Origin: Viola odorata
Lineage: Eukaryota > Streptophyta > Magnoliopsida > Malpighiales > Violaceae
Direction: 5' to 3'
Assembly: GCA_963691705.1 (NCBI GenBank)
Contig: OY829540.1
Location: 46,660,158-46,724,157 of the forward strand
Length of the DNA stretch: 64,000 bases
Below are positions 10,220 to 21,461 of this stretch, in pieces. Both the position numbers and the translations under genes were made by a program. The notes beneath the pieces are model-generated. The model was not told where the DNA came from and searched no databases. It saw only the letters and a list, made by a program, of their open reading frames with translations. How positions within the stretch are numbered: the first letter of the stretch is position 1; the number at the start of each line of letters is the position of its first letter.

Positions 10220-10540
10220 AAAGGCGTTCTACTGTTTGGTATCTATCCATCTATCTTTACTTTTCAAGTTATCTTTTTCGTTTTGTGTCATGCTATTTCC
10301 ATTTGGAGTCGAGTCGATTTAGAGAACAATTTTCTAGATCTAGTTTTGTGTCTTTGTAAAAACAAATTGGAAGTGCGGTTTGTTTGAGTCTTTTATTTAC
10401 GAAAAAAAGAGTCACAAAAAAAATCAGTCCCCAAAGTGTCAAATAGGGTCACAGAAATCAGTCCCCAAAAAGTGTCAAAAGAGTCATAAAAAAATAGTCC
10501 CCCAAAGTGTCTTTATTTATTTTTATTTTTATTAAGAGTC

Positions 10541-10972
10541 ATGTTGAGAAGTCGAGAGTATCAGGCGCGTTGGCATGAGTGGCGTGAGAAGCGGTGGTAT
10601 GAAGATGATGCCTATATGAGGCGAGACAAAATGGGTGAAAGGCGACCTAGATTTGAGAACAGAGATGATGCCAATCTAGGAAAAACAAAGATGAAAATCC
10701 CTTCCTTTGGAGGAACAAATAACCCGGATACATATCTAGCGTGGGAAAGGAAGATTCAATCGATCTTTGTTTATCACAACTACTCGGAGGAGGAGAAAGT
10801 AAAGATGGCATCGGTTGGGTTCTTTGGAGACGCTACTCATTGGTGGAATGATTTGAATTATCAAATGCGAAGCCTTAGAATCGACCCAATCTCAACTCGG
10901 AATGATATGAAGATATTCATGAGGCAACGATTCCTACCCGCCCACTGGCAAGAGCAACACTATGAAGCGTAA
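10541..10972 (+). pseudogene. gag of nested element, N-terminal part
   Basis: A 143-codon frame starts at an ATG after an A-rich leader. It contains TKMKIPSFGGTNNPDTYLAW and GFFGDATHWWNDL, the standard start of a plant gypsy capsid domain (Retrotrans_gag, PF03732). It ends at a stop (HYEA*), and gag-related sequence resumes in another frame at 11021. The homologous capsid tail is missing or altered, so gag is probably broken, although a 143-aa product could still be made. Confidence 0.75.
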
Positions 10973-11020
10973 GGATCACAACAGAGGTACTATGATGAGT
11001 ACTATGATGCACAAGGGTCA

Positions 11021-12201
11021 TTGCGTTATGGTGTGCATAGGCCACCACCAGGGCTATGCAGCGGCGAGCGCAAGCAGAGAGACGACCCCAACACATGTTT
11101 GGCAAGAGATGTTCCATCTTTAACTCGTGTGCGAACGCGAGATATTTTATGCCATACATGCACAGGTCGAGGACACACTTCTAGCCAATGTCCCAACAAT
11201 AGAGTGATCATTGAGGACAATGGTGAGGTGACTCCGGACGGGATTGATACCCTTAAGGATTCTCTCGAACAGTTGAAAGTACCAGTGAAGTCTTACGCCG
11301 AGTATGAGATCACTAGAGATATTGAGAGAAAAAGAGAAGAGTTGAGTGTTCAGATTGGTGAGACCAAGACGCCTAAGTGTGAGAACATTGTGAAGAGTAG
11401 TGGTGCGGTTGAGAGTGGTCAGATTGGTGAGACCAAGACTACCAACAATGGGATTCAGTTGGCCGTTTTGAGTAGTAGTATTGCTAGTGCGCAAGATGTG
11501 GTGGTAGCAATTGATGAGCGCATCATTCAGCCGAAAGACTATGGGATTGATCGATACTTTGATCAAGTTCATGGATGTTTTGATGACAGATCTGCCAAGG
11601 TTGGTCATGGTGCGACGGTTGCTGTAGTTGAGTGTGTGGATCAGTCAATATGCCATGGTACGTTTCTTATTGCAGAAGCATATACTATTCGTATGAATGT
11701 TGATTTTGGAATTCCTTTGATGAGATTCGAGATTGCATATGTGCCATATAGTATTGCTCGTATCTACGTATTTTCCATGGAGGTTGTGTTTTTTTTCTCT
11801 TGCTTTGTGCACGATTCGAGGACGAATCATTTTGAAGAGGGAGAGAAGGGAAAGAGAGCAATAAAAGGTTCATTGGCACACAAGCAGCAAGCTTTTACTG
11901 TGAACAGCGGCAAGGTTCATGTGGAGACCGAACCAAGAATTATAAGGGTCTTATCCAAGGGAGCCTTATGCACATTTGTAGAGGAGCTCGCTTGGGCCAA
12001 TCCGTTCCAAGAAGGGCTACAACAGGTTTATGAAGTGAGCCATAGAGAATACTCATTCAAGGCGTCACAGAATGTGTGTGTTGTGGATTATACACTTTGG
12101 CAACCAAGAAAGCGCAAGAGATGGAGAGTATACATTGAGTGTGGAATTGATGGGATTTCTTGGACAGATTATGTTGATCAAGATTCGAGGACGAATCTTT
12201 C
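11021..12201 (+). pseudogene. gag zinc knuckle plus non-pol internal region of nested element
   Basis: A long open frame starts at 11021 and runs on into the 3' LTR. It contains one CCHC zinc knuckle (CHTCTGRGHTSSQCP) near its start. It then has a two-copy QIGETKT repeat (about 11350 and 11420) and text resembling the region after the zinc knuckle in Tekay/Del-type gypsies. The pol-end phrases DSRTNHFEEGE and DSRTNLSEEGGN occur twice. No aspartic protease or YXDD reverse transcriptase is present. It looks like gag joined to the extreme end of pol by an internal deletion. Whether the long frame is translated is unknown. Confidence 0.6.
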
Positions 12202-12216
12202 CGAAGAAGGAGGGAA
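12202..12216 (+). promoter_or_regulatory. Polypurine tract of nested element
   Basis: CGAAGAAGGAGGGAA lies directly against the 3' LTR start, the expected plus-strand primer position. Confidence 0.75.
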
Positions 12217-13080
12217 TGATACGATCCCAGGATGTATCATGCATGGCACATCGTATGTTCGTAACAAGCAAATGAACATGCAAATGGAGTCCGATTTGAG
12301 AGAACAAAGTCTTGTTGTAAACTTCAAGATGTTAGCTTCCCTTTGGGATACGTTTCAGATCAATCGGACGGATGGATCAAAAGTTATGCTCGTCGAGATT
12401 CCCTGTGTAGAATGGACGTGATTACGCCCTATCCCGGCGTAATTACGTCAAGACCAGTAGCATCGAGCTCCAGCTGATGTGATCACGCCACACACTCGAT
12501 GTAATCACGTCCTGGCAGTTCCAGATTGCGCCAAAAAGGGAATTATGGATTTATTATGGTTTTTCCTGATTTGGTGATTTCTATGCTTTATTAGTTATGG
12601 ATTTATTTAATTAGTTTCCTTATTAATTAGCTAAATTAGTTTAGATTTATTTTAATTACTTAATTAGAAGTTGTATTAGGAGAAGGTTTCCTATTGTAAG
12701 GATTTAGGGTTTTCTCCTATTTAAAGGAGCCACCCTCTTCATTATTATGGACGTTATATTGAAAAAAAAAACCAGAGAGTTTTCTCAATTGTTCTTCACG
12801 AACCTTATCCCTCTTTGAGTCCGGATACTCGATTAGGATAGCAAGTAAAACCCGAACATCCACTCCATTGAATCGTAGCTCTAGTTTGTCTAATACAGGA
12901 TATTAGCAGGGTTAGAGATCGTTTCAAGAACCTCATTCGATAAGTTTAGGTTGGCTAATACACGGATATTAGCAGGGTTAAACAGTCGTATTGAGTTATC
13001 ATTCTTCCGCATCGAAATCCAAGCCTAGAACTAGATCGGGAATTACTCGTTACGTATCCTACACAACTAGGATCGTATCA
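12217..13080 (+). repeat. 3' LTR of nested gag-only element
   Basis: 864 bp, with the same inverted ends as the 5' copy (TGATACGATCC...GGATCGTATCA). The flanking GACGA at 13081 is the second target-site copy. Confidence 0.92.
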
Positions 13081-13687
13081 GACGACCTCAGTGCCAAACG
13101 CCAATGCGAAAGGTGTTTCTCCCATACTAGTTTTAACGGTCATGTGGTACGCCCACATCACATATGGCAGCTCGTCTACCCATTTCTTTTTAGATCCTTC
13201 CAAGTTTTTCTTTATGCCAGTGAGAATGCTTCGGTTCATCACCTCTGCTTGACCGTTGGTCTGCGGGTGAGACATGGAAGAGAACCTTTGTTTGATCTGA
13301 AATTCTGCGCACTGATCTCTGAAGAACTGGCTGGTGAACTGCGTCCCGTTATTGCTGACTAGTACACGGGGAAAACTGAACCGCATGATAACTTGGTGTT
13401 TGAAGAAATGCTAAATTTTTTTCTGTTTTGATGTTGGCCACCGCTTCCGCTGTTGCCCATTTTGTGAAGTAATCTACTGTCACGACCACGAATTTTAGTT
13501 GAAACCTTGCCTTTGGAAACGGGCCCAGGATATCTATCCCCCATTTCGCGAATGGACAAAGAGCCACTATCTCAGAAATCTCGGCAGCGGGTTGTCGAGG
13601 AATCTTAGAGAATTCCTGACACTTTTGACAAGTCCATACATAATTGTGGCAGTCTCTTTGAATGGTAGGCCAGTAGAATCCAGACAT
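13081..13687 (-). pseudogene. Integrase zinc-binding and catalytic core of T2 pol
   Basis: The upstream frame has YVWTCQKCQEFSKIPRQPA (part of the HHCC zinc-binding region) and WGIDILGPFP with the first catalytic Asp, then VVVTVDYFTKWATAEA. It shifts frame near 13386 to FPRVLVSNNGTQFTSQFF and SMSHPQTNGQAEVMNRSIL. The usual second Asp in the 'SDNGTQF' motif reads S-N-N-G-T-Q-F here, a probable loss of a catalytic residue. The reading stops at GTEVV, where the nested element interrupts it, and resumes at 9339. Confidence 0.85.
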
Positions 13688-13922
13688 GCGCGGCTAAGGT
13701 GCCACCTGATGCGTGCATACCACATATCCCTTCATGGATTTCTCGCAAAGTGTGAAGGCCTTCCTATTCCGTTATACACTTGGCCGCCGGGTGAGAGAAG
13801 CATCTCCAGATCAGCTCTCCATCGTAATACGTACACCTTGCTGCTTGCTTTAGCACCTTCTTTCTCCCAGCGTTATCCGCAGGTAATTCCTCATGTTTCA
13901 AGTATTTTATCACGGGGATTCG

Positions 13923-14548
13923 CTAGTCATTTTCAATTTCTTCCACGCAAAGCGACGTTTGCTCTTCCATGAAAGAGGGAACCGGTATCTCTCGGTAGTA
14001 CACACCCTTGGGTATGGACGCGTCTGGATTTGCAGCGAGTTTGGCCAGGCCGTCCGCTTCAGCGTTATCCTCTCGGGGAATGTGTTCAAAACTGACCCGT
14101 ATGCCGCTTTTCTTTATTTCCAACAGTTATCGTTTCACCTTAGCGAGGTACTGAACCATGATGGGCTCTATAGCCTCAGAGTGTCCCAAGACTTGGTCTA
14201 TTATCAGTTTGGAATCTCCATAAATTTTTAATTGCAAGTCTCCCATCATTCCCGTATCGTGTATGGCCCTGGTGGAAAAGTTTCTTCCTATTCTGAGACC
14301 AGTTAGGATAATGGTTGCAGTATTCTGATGGCGTACCGTATCTGCATATCGTGTGGCCCGATCATGAAGATCCCAGCTCCAGCTAGTTCTTGGTTCTTGG
14401 CTCCATCCACATGAACAACCCACAAGTCAGTGTAGGTTTCAGGGAACGGGAGGTCCAAATCTTCTCTTTCCTCTTTCGGCAGGTCTGTTAACGGGTCTTC
14501 TGTGAAGGTACACTCGGCTATGAAGTCTGCTAGGACCTGGGTTTTCAC
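13923..14548 (-). pseudogene. Second RNase H (aRNH) domain of T2 pol
   Basis: It starts after the RT/RNase H block with KTQVLADFIAECT and DLWVVHVDGAKNQELAGAGI, the first-Asp motif of the second RNase H typical of the Tat lineage. It continues with LQLKIYGDSKLIIDQVLG and ends in IPREDNAEADGLAKLAANPD. The parts lie in three frames (14303-14548, 14127-14423, 13923-14123), so at least two frameshifts are present. A stretch of about 230 bp of degraded linker follows before the integrase. Confidence 0.8.
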
Positions 14549-14566
14549 GGAGGGATGGTTTTTGTA

Positions 14567-15700
14567 TCACAACCCGTATTGCTCGAGTTCGATGGCCCAA
14601 ATCAGCATCCTTTCTGAAGACTCAGGCTTCCAGAATATCCTTTTCAACGGCTGGTCAGTGAGTACGATAACGGGATGGGCTTGGAAGTATCTGTCCATTT
14701 TTCGCGTGGCCTGAACTAGTGCAAACGCTATTTTTTCAATGCGAGCATATCGTAGCTCGGCATCTTTCAAGATGTGACTCACAAAATAGACAGGGTGATG
14801 CAGATGGTTGTCGTCTCGAACGAGGACGGCGCTAACCACTTCGTCTGCAACACCGAGGTATAGGTATAGGGTATCGCCCGGTTCTGGCCTTGTCAGCACC
14901 TGGTCGGACGATAAATAAGCTTTCAGGCCCATGAAAGCCTCTTTGCATTCCGCTGTCCATCCGAAAGGAGCTTTTTTACGGATGACCTTGAAGAAGGGCA
15001 GACATCTCTCGCCTTGCTTAGAGATAAACCGCCCTAGGGCAGTAACGAGCCCCATCAACCTTTGCACCTCCTTGATAGTTCGAGGAGGTATCATGTCCTG
15101 GATAGCTTTGACCTTTGAGGGGTTGGGTTGGATACCTTTTCGGCTAACCACAAAGCCCAAAAATTTTCCCGTCTGAAACGCAAATGTGCATTTACGGGGA
15201 TTCAACTTCATTTGATATTCCCTTATCATGCGGAAGACTTCTTCTAAGTCATTCAAATGGCCCTGGAAACTTTGGCTCTTAACCAGTATATCGTCAACAT
15301 ACGCTTCCACGTTTCTTCCAATTTGCTTTTCAAAAACCTTGTTTGTCATTCGTTGAAAGGTGGCTCTAGTATTCTTCAGCCTAAACGGCATTGCCGTATA
15401 ATAGTAAGTAGCTTTCGGGGTGATGAAAACGGGTTTTTCTTCATCCTCAATGACCATAGGGATTTGATGGTATCCCGAATTGGCGTCTAGAGAGCTTAGA
15501 TAGGCGTACCCCGCAGTCTGATCGACCAACTGATCAATTCGAGGGAGAGGGTAGCAATCTTTGGGACAGGCATCATTTAAGTCAGTAAAGTCGATACACA
15601 TAGGCCAATCTCCGTTGGGCTTGGGGACAAGAAATGGGTTGGCTAGCCAGGTCGGGTATTGAACTTCTCAGATGAAGCCGACGTCTAGGAGTTTGATCAC
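14567..15700 (-). pseudogene. Reverse transcriptase and first RNase H of T2 pol
   Basis: An open stretch of 344 codons (15601-14567) reads MCIDFTDLNDACPKDCYPLP, SSLDANSGYHQIPM and YVDDILVKSQSFQGHL. The YVDD catalytic site lies at about 15290-15303. RT is followed by the first RNase H region (PVYFVSHILKDAELRYARIE, IVLTDQPLKRIFWKPE). RT sequence extends upstream to about 15700 (YPTWLANPF...PKPNGDW) before a stop. Motifs look intact, but the frame is cut from protease and integrase by stops. Confidence 0.88.
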
Positions 15701-15802
15701 CTCCTTCTCGACAGCTGACGCTTTCTCTGCAGAGAACGCGCGTCGCTTCTGCTGGATTGGCTTGACGTTGGAGTCAACATTGAGTCGGTGTTCTGCCACC
15801 TC

Positions 15803-16591
15803 TCAAGAGATACTTGGTATGTCCGTGGGCCTCCATGTGAATTCTCCTTTACACTTGTGCAACAACCGAGCTAGTTGAAGGTTTTCCATAGGGCTAAGCT
15901 TTTCACTAACCAGGAAGCTTGCTCCGTCGATCCCGTTAACCGGCACGGGTACCATTTTGTCTAATGGCTGAGTGCGTTTCTCATCATTTTGTTCGTATGG
16001 ATCTACCGTTACGCAGACGTACTTATCACAACTCTTTTGAGTCATGAGGAGGTAACACTCGGCCGCCAATTTTTGATTGCCTTTTATTAAGACTACTCCA
16101 TCCTAAGAGGGATATTTCATCCTCAAATGTTTTTGCGATATCGCTACTCCGAAGCGGTTGAGGAAAGGTCTCCCTAGAATAGCGTTATAGGGCAGATTTA
16201 GGTCCACGACCAGGAATAACAACTCCTCTGATCGCTTGGAGGTATCCTCTCTGAAGTACACTGGCAAGATGGTTACCCCGGTTACTGGGATCGGGACCCC
16301 GTCCACCCCAATTATTGGCTTCTTGTAGGGTGTCAACTCGCTGTCGGGGCGCTTTATAAGATTATAGGCTTCCAGTGAAAATAAGTTCACGGCGCTTCCG
16401 TTGTCCACGAGGGTTCTTCTAACCTCGTGATTAGCGATAACAGGTGTAACCACTAACGCATCGTTATGTGGATAAATGACGCCTTTCTCGTCCTCTTCAG
16501 AAAAAGACAACACCATCCTGCCCAAAGTGCTTATCGCTTCGCTTTTTATTATCGCACCCTCCTGCTTCCACTTATCTCCCGTCGCAGGCAT
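15803..16591 (-). pseudogene. Aspartic protease region of T2 pol
   Basis: The active-site region is RRTLVDNGSAVNLFSLEAYN (D-N-G-S core), followed by YNAILGRPFLNRFGVAISQK, the 'ILGRPFL' signature of retropepsins. After a stop near 16103, the connector to RT continues with KSCDKYVCVTVDPYEQNDEK and SEKLSPMENLQLARLLHKCK. This agrees closely with T3 (34944-36206). It lies in frames separate from RT. Confidence 0.8.
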
Positions 16592-16594
16592 TAA

Positions 16595-18532
16595 CTATGC
16601 AGATTCATCTAGGTAGGGGGTGCCTCCGGCTATAATGTTGATGATAGGGACCTCGTCATCATCCACCATGAGTGTCTCTCTACCCCTTCCTGCGGGGACA
16701 ACATTATTTCCTAGAACACGAGGGGGAGCTGGTCTGTTATCAGCGGCTCTGCCCGCAGGATTGTTCCTAGCTTCCTCTCTAGTTTTAGTGGCAAATTCTC
16801 CGAGATACCCTTCCTCTACTAGACGTTCTATCGCCAGCTTCAATTCTCTGCACACTTCTGTAGAGTGTCCCTTAGCTTTGTGAAACTTGCAAAAAGTATT
16901 TTCTCTTCCTCCCATGATTACCCCAGGCTTAACGGGGGCGGGGTAACGAATGGGTAGATTCCGCTGTTCCACAATCGCTAATATTTCCGCTCTTGGTAAA
17001 ATGAGGGAAGGGAGGTTCGGGTCGTAAATTCGGCCTTTGGGAGGATCTCCCTATCGTCGAGTAGGGGAATTGCCAGACTTTCCTTTTGAGGAGTTGCCTC
17101 TTTGCCGCTAGAGGCCTTAGGAATGTGATCTTTTCGCTGTGCATATTCGTCAATAAAGCGATCCTCCGAAGTGGTGGTGATAGGAGCGTTAAGGACTTGA
17201 ACTGCGTCTTGTAACACGTTCCGGGCTCTGTCCCTATTTTCTTCTTCTTCCATTCTGGCGTAGTTGTGGGCTTTTAGCCTTAACGCGTCTAAAGTCGCTG
17301 GGGGGTCTACCATCAATATGTCTCTTAATTTCCCGTAACGGAAGTTCCGCTTCAAGGCTTCTACGGCGAAGTCCACGGTAACGCCAGGTGTTAACAACAT
17401 TTCCAAGTCAAAACGAGTAAGGAAATCCCTCAAAGATTCCTGGGGCTTTCGGTGTATATCGAATAAGGCCGCGACAGATTTCCTGATGGGGACCGTAGTG
17501 CTGAATCTACTTCGAAACTTAGATTCCAACAGTGGGAAGCTATCAATAGATCCACCGGGAAGACCTTCAAACTAGAGGCGGGCAACCCCTGACAACGTCA
17601 TGACAAATATTTGACACAAGGCTATATCACTATGGGTCTGGAATTGTATGAAGTCCTTCACCTTGTTGAGATGAGAAATGGGATCTCAAGTACCATCGTA
17701 GGACTCTGTGGGGAGTTTCACATACCGACTGACCTTATGACGCCTCACCCGATGACTAAACGGGTGACCTGAAGTGTCGTCAAGGATTTCACGCGTATGA
17801 CGAGGGGGTGACACTTCCAGATGACGCCTCCGATTAAGCGGATCTGGAGTGTGATGTCTCTGAGGGGACTGACTGTGACTCCTGGGCGAACGGGTTCGAT
17901 GTCTTCTACTGCTGGATCTTTCGCTATGTTCAAGGGATACATTCCTATTCACTTCTTCTCGCCGACCGTCCCAATGGTCTCTGTGTTCGTAGAGCCACCT
18001 TTCTCCTTGGGGGATGGGAAATTGCGGCACTTGCGGCACGTAAGACTCTACCTGTCCCTGGTCGAGTCGCACAAAGCTAATTGGGGTATCCGCCGCAGGC
18101 ATATTAACGGAACACTTCTGGGTTGTAAGGGCGATAAGGGCCGTTCGACGACAATGGATGGTGTAAAAATAACCTGGGAGGAATACTCGACCCGGAAGCA
18201 TCTAGCGCGATCCTCGCAGCCAGCTCAGTCAAGTAATCCAGCCAAGCACAAAGGGCGGATATTTCACTCGCGAGGGGGTTGTTTACATCGCTAAGCCTGA
18301 GTCCCCTAGAAGGAGGAGCATAAGAACTGGATCCCCCCGTCTGGGGTAAGGGAATGCTTATCTAGGAGGAAGGCGTTCCTCCTACCATTCTAAAGGAGAG
18401 ATCTGAAGACTCTCGACTGATTTCTTGCATTATAGTAGATTCATCAGCGGTGGCGAAAGGAAAAAGTCATCTACGAATCACAAAGGGAATGCTTGAAGAT
18501 GGAGGCGGAGTAGACTCCGAGTCAGAAGCCAT
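16595..18532 (-). pseudogene. gag of T2
   Basis: The start is the ATG at 18532 (MASDSESTPP), chosen because T3 gag begins MASDSESTPPHTRG. The N-terminal part has an RS-rich tract (RRHRTRSPRSHSQSPQRHH, within 17686-18201), then the capsid domain (SKFRSRFSTTVPIRKSVAAL; LRLKAHNYARMEEEENRDR). The C-terminal zinc-knuckle-like motif is FCKFHKAKGHSTEVCRELK at about 16880. Several stops and frameshifts divide it (18440s, 17686, 16978). Gag forms the virus-like particle and packages RNA. Confidence 0.8.
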
Positions 18533-18598
18533 GGTTGATCCGATCTTCCCAGGAAAAACGGAGCTTGGCTGTCAAGGATGCTCACTTAATCAACCAAA

Positions 18599-18617
18599 GC
18601 TCTCAATGAAAGCACCA
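18599..18617 (-). promoter_or_regulatory. Primer-binding site of T2
   Basis: TGGTGCTTTCATTGAGAGC on the - strand, 3 bp inside the 5' LTR end. The same 19 bases follow the T3 5' LTR (33231-33249). The cognate tRNA was not identified. Confidence 0.65.
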
Positions 18618-18620
18618 ATT

Positions 18621-19149
18621 TGATAAGATTCGAAGTTCTGGGAGTCGGAAGTGGAGGTAGGGCCGTTCAGAGTCACTGTAGTTGCTGTCGAAGGTACCTG
18701 CACAGCGCCGGAGGGGGGGCTCCGGCGTAGACACTCCGATGCTTAAGTTAGTATGGCTGTTCAAAATAACAGAGGTTCCAGTAGCGATCTTAGGCTTACC
18801 TTACGTTTTAAATGGTGGGGTATTTATAGGCTGCACGAGGGCGTTAATTTTAGTGGAAGGCGTTATTGGGGGAGATAACGCCTCAAGTGACGTCATAGCG
18901 ACAGCTTCTAGTGACATTATAGGCGACAACTTCCAAGGATGTCATAGCTGTCCTGGGATGGGATAACGTCGTGCGTGCGGATGGATGACGCATGAGACCC
19001 CCCTGCGCTGATGTCGACCATCCCAAAGCTCCTTACTGGCTAAGGGGCGTCGGCCTTCCTCGACTGACCCCTGGCTGGCGCGGTAGGATTCCGGCCTTTG
19101 CAATGATACAAGGACGATAATACCCTTGGGGTAGCCATAATTGTTATCA
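18621..19149 (-). repeat. 5' LTR of Tat element T2
   Basis: On the - strand it begins TGATAACAATTATGGC (19149) and ends AATCTTATCA (18621). The TATA box is at 18821-18828 (TATAAATA). It carries the GCATCGGAGTGT motif, the CGCCGGAG/CTCCGGCG hairpin near 18710 and a TGACGTCA word near 18888. Length is 529 bp. Confidence 0.85.
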
Positions 19150-19583
19150 AAAAATAATATGAACAATACGACAAGGATGAAAGGAAGAATAAGAAGATGA
19201 AAAAAAAGGAGGTGAATCAAGAAAATCAAAGAAGAAGATGATCAACAACAAGCTAAGAAGTCAGCCAAGCCGAAAAAGAAAAGAGACAAAAAAATAAGAT
19301 GATGAAGTAATTATTTTGCCCACACTGATACTCATTAAGGAAGACATTAAAGAGGAGGAGAAAACACAAACAATGAGGGGTATAAGATTTAAACTCATTG
19401 ATGAACATATCGAAGATGAAGGCAAAAAAGAGACAAGGAAGGGAACAAGACTGAAGAACAAGAAATTTGATGAATTATATAAGTATGAGCCCCTAATCAA
19501 AAAGATCAAGCAAAAAAATAGTAAAATCTTTTTACATTAATAATTATTATTAGTATGCTTAACAATTTATATGGTTGGTTATA
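19150..19583 (+). other. Purine-rich region without a recognised gene
   Basis: The sequence flanking the T2 5' LTR is A/G-rich. A 74-codon frame (19316-19540) encodes a Lys/Glu-rich peptide (MPTLILIKEDIKEEEK...). It looks compositional rather than conserved, and I do not call it a gene. Confidence 0.4.
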
Positions 19584-20540
19584 CTCTCTCCGTTTCCTAT
19601 TAATTGACACTTTCCTACGGATTCTTTGTTTCCAATTAATTGTCATTTTTGTGCCACCTCAGCACATGGGAGAAGTCAATTACCAAAAAAGCCCTCTCCT
19701 CCTTCCTGACCAAATCCATCCCATCTCTCATTCTCTACTTCATCCAAGAATTAGCCAAGCTAAGGTTATTAAGATAAAAATAAAAATGGAGCAGGGGAAT
19801 CATGGAATGATGGTATCCAAACTCCACCGCCTTATCAACTCCATACCAACTCCACCGTAGGTCTCTCTAAACCCGCAGGCCATGGATTTCCCTGCCTCAC
19901 TCTCGCCAAATCCACCACCACCTCACCCTCGCCAAATCCACCACCGCTACTATCGCTTCTCACTCACCAAATCCACCCTCATCACCGCCGACCAGCCACA
20001 ATGGAATAAAATCAAAATCAAAATCAAACCCTCATCACCGGAGCCATCACAAATCGACACGGGAGCCCAACCGCAGCCGCCTAGCCCACCCCCACCGGAG
20101 CCTGCCACCGCCTAGCCCACCCCACCCCACCGGAGCCCATATCTGGTGGCCCTTCACTTCAACCACCGCAATTCAAATTATTTTGCTGAAATTTGGGCGA
20201 ACGGAGAATGGATTGTAATATCCCAATTCCCAAACTTAAATCGCACGCTCATTGTGAAGGAAATGAAGAAGAGAAGAGAGTGGCAAGTTGCTTGTAGTTT
20301 CCTTGAAAGCCAGGGGCAAAATTGAAACTGGAAATAATAGAATAATAAAACTAAAATGAGTGCTCCTATTCCAAAACGTCATATAAATGTACACAGGGGA
20401 GTAATACTTTAGAACAATATTTAAATACTATTAAGCCATTTTATCTATTAATAATAATAATTAGTATGTTTAATGATTTATACTGTCGGTTATATTACCT
20501 TAGAACAATATTTAAATAGCGACATTATCTATTTCAAATG
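19530..20540 (+). repeat. Roughly 90-bp tandem duplication, one copy split by the MITE
   Basis: Copy 1 is 19530-19583 plus 20402-20450; copy 2 is about 20450-20540. Shared words are ATTAGTATG(C/T)TTAA, GGTTATA and TTAGAACAATATTTAAATA. The second copy preserves the empty insertion site of the MITE. Confidence 0.6.
19584..20401. mobile_element. Stowaway-like MITE (Tc1/mariner), 818 bp, TA target duplication
   Basis: The left end CTCTCTCCGTTTCCTATTAA matches the plant 'CTCCCTCCGT' Stowaway terminus. The right end is ...ACACAGGGGAG. TA flanks both sides (19582-19583 and 20402-20403). A paralogous uninterrupted site (GGTTATATTACCTTAGAAC, about 20492) confirms the boundaries. It is longer than usual Stowaways and holds C-rich, non-coding interior sequence (about 19650-20330), possibly an internal insertion. 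Confidence 0.6.
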
Positions 20541-20729
20541 ACCAAAATTAATTTATAAATAATATCTAAAATAAATAATTGATTTCATACGAAAAATTGT
20601 CGCACGTGCAACACACGTGCCCAAAATAACTAGTACTTATAAAACACACAGTCGCAGTATGGCAAGGGTTTGAGAAGAAAAACAGTTAACACGTCGACGA
20701 CGATGACAAAGTAGAGGAGCAGCGCAGTC

Positions 20730-21461
20730 ATGTTACTGGAAGATATAGTTGTCGACATCCTCTCTAGACTTTCGATCACCGTCGTCCTCCACTTCAAGCT
20801 GATTTGCAAAACCTAGCTCAACTTGATCTCAACAAGGCCTTATTTTGGCCGCCTATACACCTCCCACCAATCGCCATGTCTCTTGCTTTTCACAGAATCC
20901 AAACACCACAACCCTCCGCCTCATGAAATTTTCTTGGCGGACACGAACCTTAACATTCTAGTACCAGTAGTATTGTCTTTTATTTAGACACCGAATCAAA
21001 CCTGCCATGTCAAACCAATCAGGCGATTGTCGTGGGTTCTTGCAATGACCTGTTATGTCTCTTCCATAGATAAATTAACCAACTCTATTTTCATATGCAA
21101 ACCTATCACAAGTGAGTTCTTTCGACGTCCAGGTCTGGCACGAGAAGGAAAGTTGCGTTATAGTTCGCAAAGCAATCAGTACAAGATTTTAATAGCAGTA
21201 GCAAAACTTATGATTTTAACTCTTGGAAAAGAAAGTTGTAAGAAATGGAAGAATTTTGGTTATAATTACCGCATAGGAATGTGTACCGGGGTTTTTTCTT
21301 ATGATCCAAAGACTAAGAAAATAGAAGTTCTACAAATTGGTGGCTTGCCAGTAAGATTTCAAGCACTTGTTCATCATCCAAACTTTATTTTAATCAATCT
21401 TTTGGATATTGGAGAACTTTCAAGGATTAAAAAGTGTAAACAAAATCAGTATCAGGTTTGA
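20730..21461 (+). pseudogene. F-box protein pseudogene
   Basis: The ATG at 20730 begins MLLEDIVVDILSRLSITVVL followed by HFKLICKT, a clear F-box motif, the Skp1-binding module of SCF ubiquitin ligases. A stop replaces the expected Trp after KT, and frameshifts follow. Downstream pieces match an F-box-associated region: GSCNDLLCL (about 21028-21055 in one frame), SSIDKLTNSIFICKPITSEF, and TGVFSYDPKTKKIEVLQIGG to 21461. It has no introns. It is the only host-type gene in the window that does not sit inside a transposon, and it is dead. Confidence 0.65.

Larger units (their letters stand above)
9340..13080 (+). mobile_element. Nested gag-only (TR-GAG-like) LTR element
   Basis: Two LTRs of about 865 bp flank about 2 kb containing gag sequence but no RT, RNase H or integrase. 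It disrupts T2 integrase on the opposite strand. The flanks are GACGG (9335-9339) and GACGA (13081-13085), a 5-bp duplication with one mismatch next to the LTR. It fits non-autonomous 'terminal repeat with GAG' elements that need proteins in trans. By eye the LTRs differ at about 25 positions, so it is fairly young. Confidence 0.88.
4739..19149 (-). mobile_element. Ty3/gypsy Tat-lineage element T2, 3'-truncated, hosting a nested LTR element
   Basis: This is a - strand element. It has a 5' LTR (18621-19149), a primer-binding site, gag, protease, RT/RNase H, a second RNase H, integrase, a minisatellite spacer, then an antisense gene a on the + strand (5372-7657). The second RNase H after the first is a recognised feature of the Tat clade. 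Genes b and c and the 3' LTR are absent. The integrase is split at 9335-13081 by the element at 9340-13080. All coding parts carry stops or frameshifts, so the copy is dead. Confidence 0.8.

Noticed and set aside
11021..12421. Treating the whole 466-codon frame as one gene
   Set aside because: Its last 70 codons run into the 3' LTR, and only the zinc knuckle is recognisable, so I limited the call to the internal region.
20605..20632. CGCACGTGCAACACACGTGC palindromic pattern as a transposon end
   Set aside because: It resembles CACGTG repeats near several plant repeat ends, but no partner end or TSD was found.
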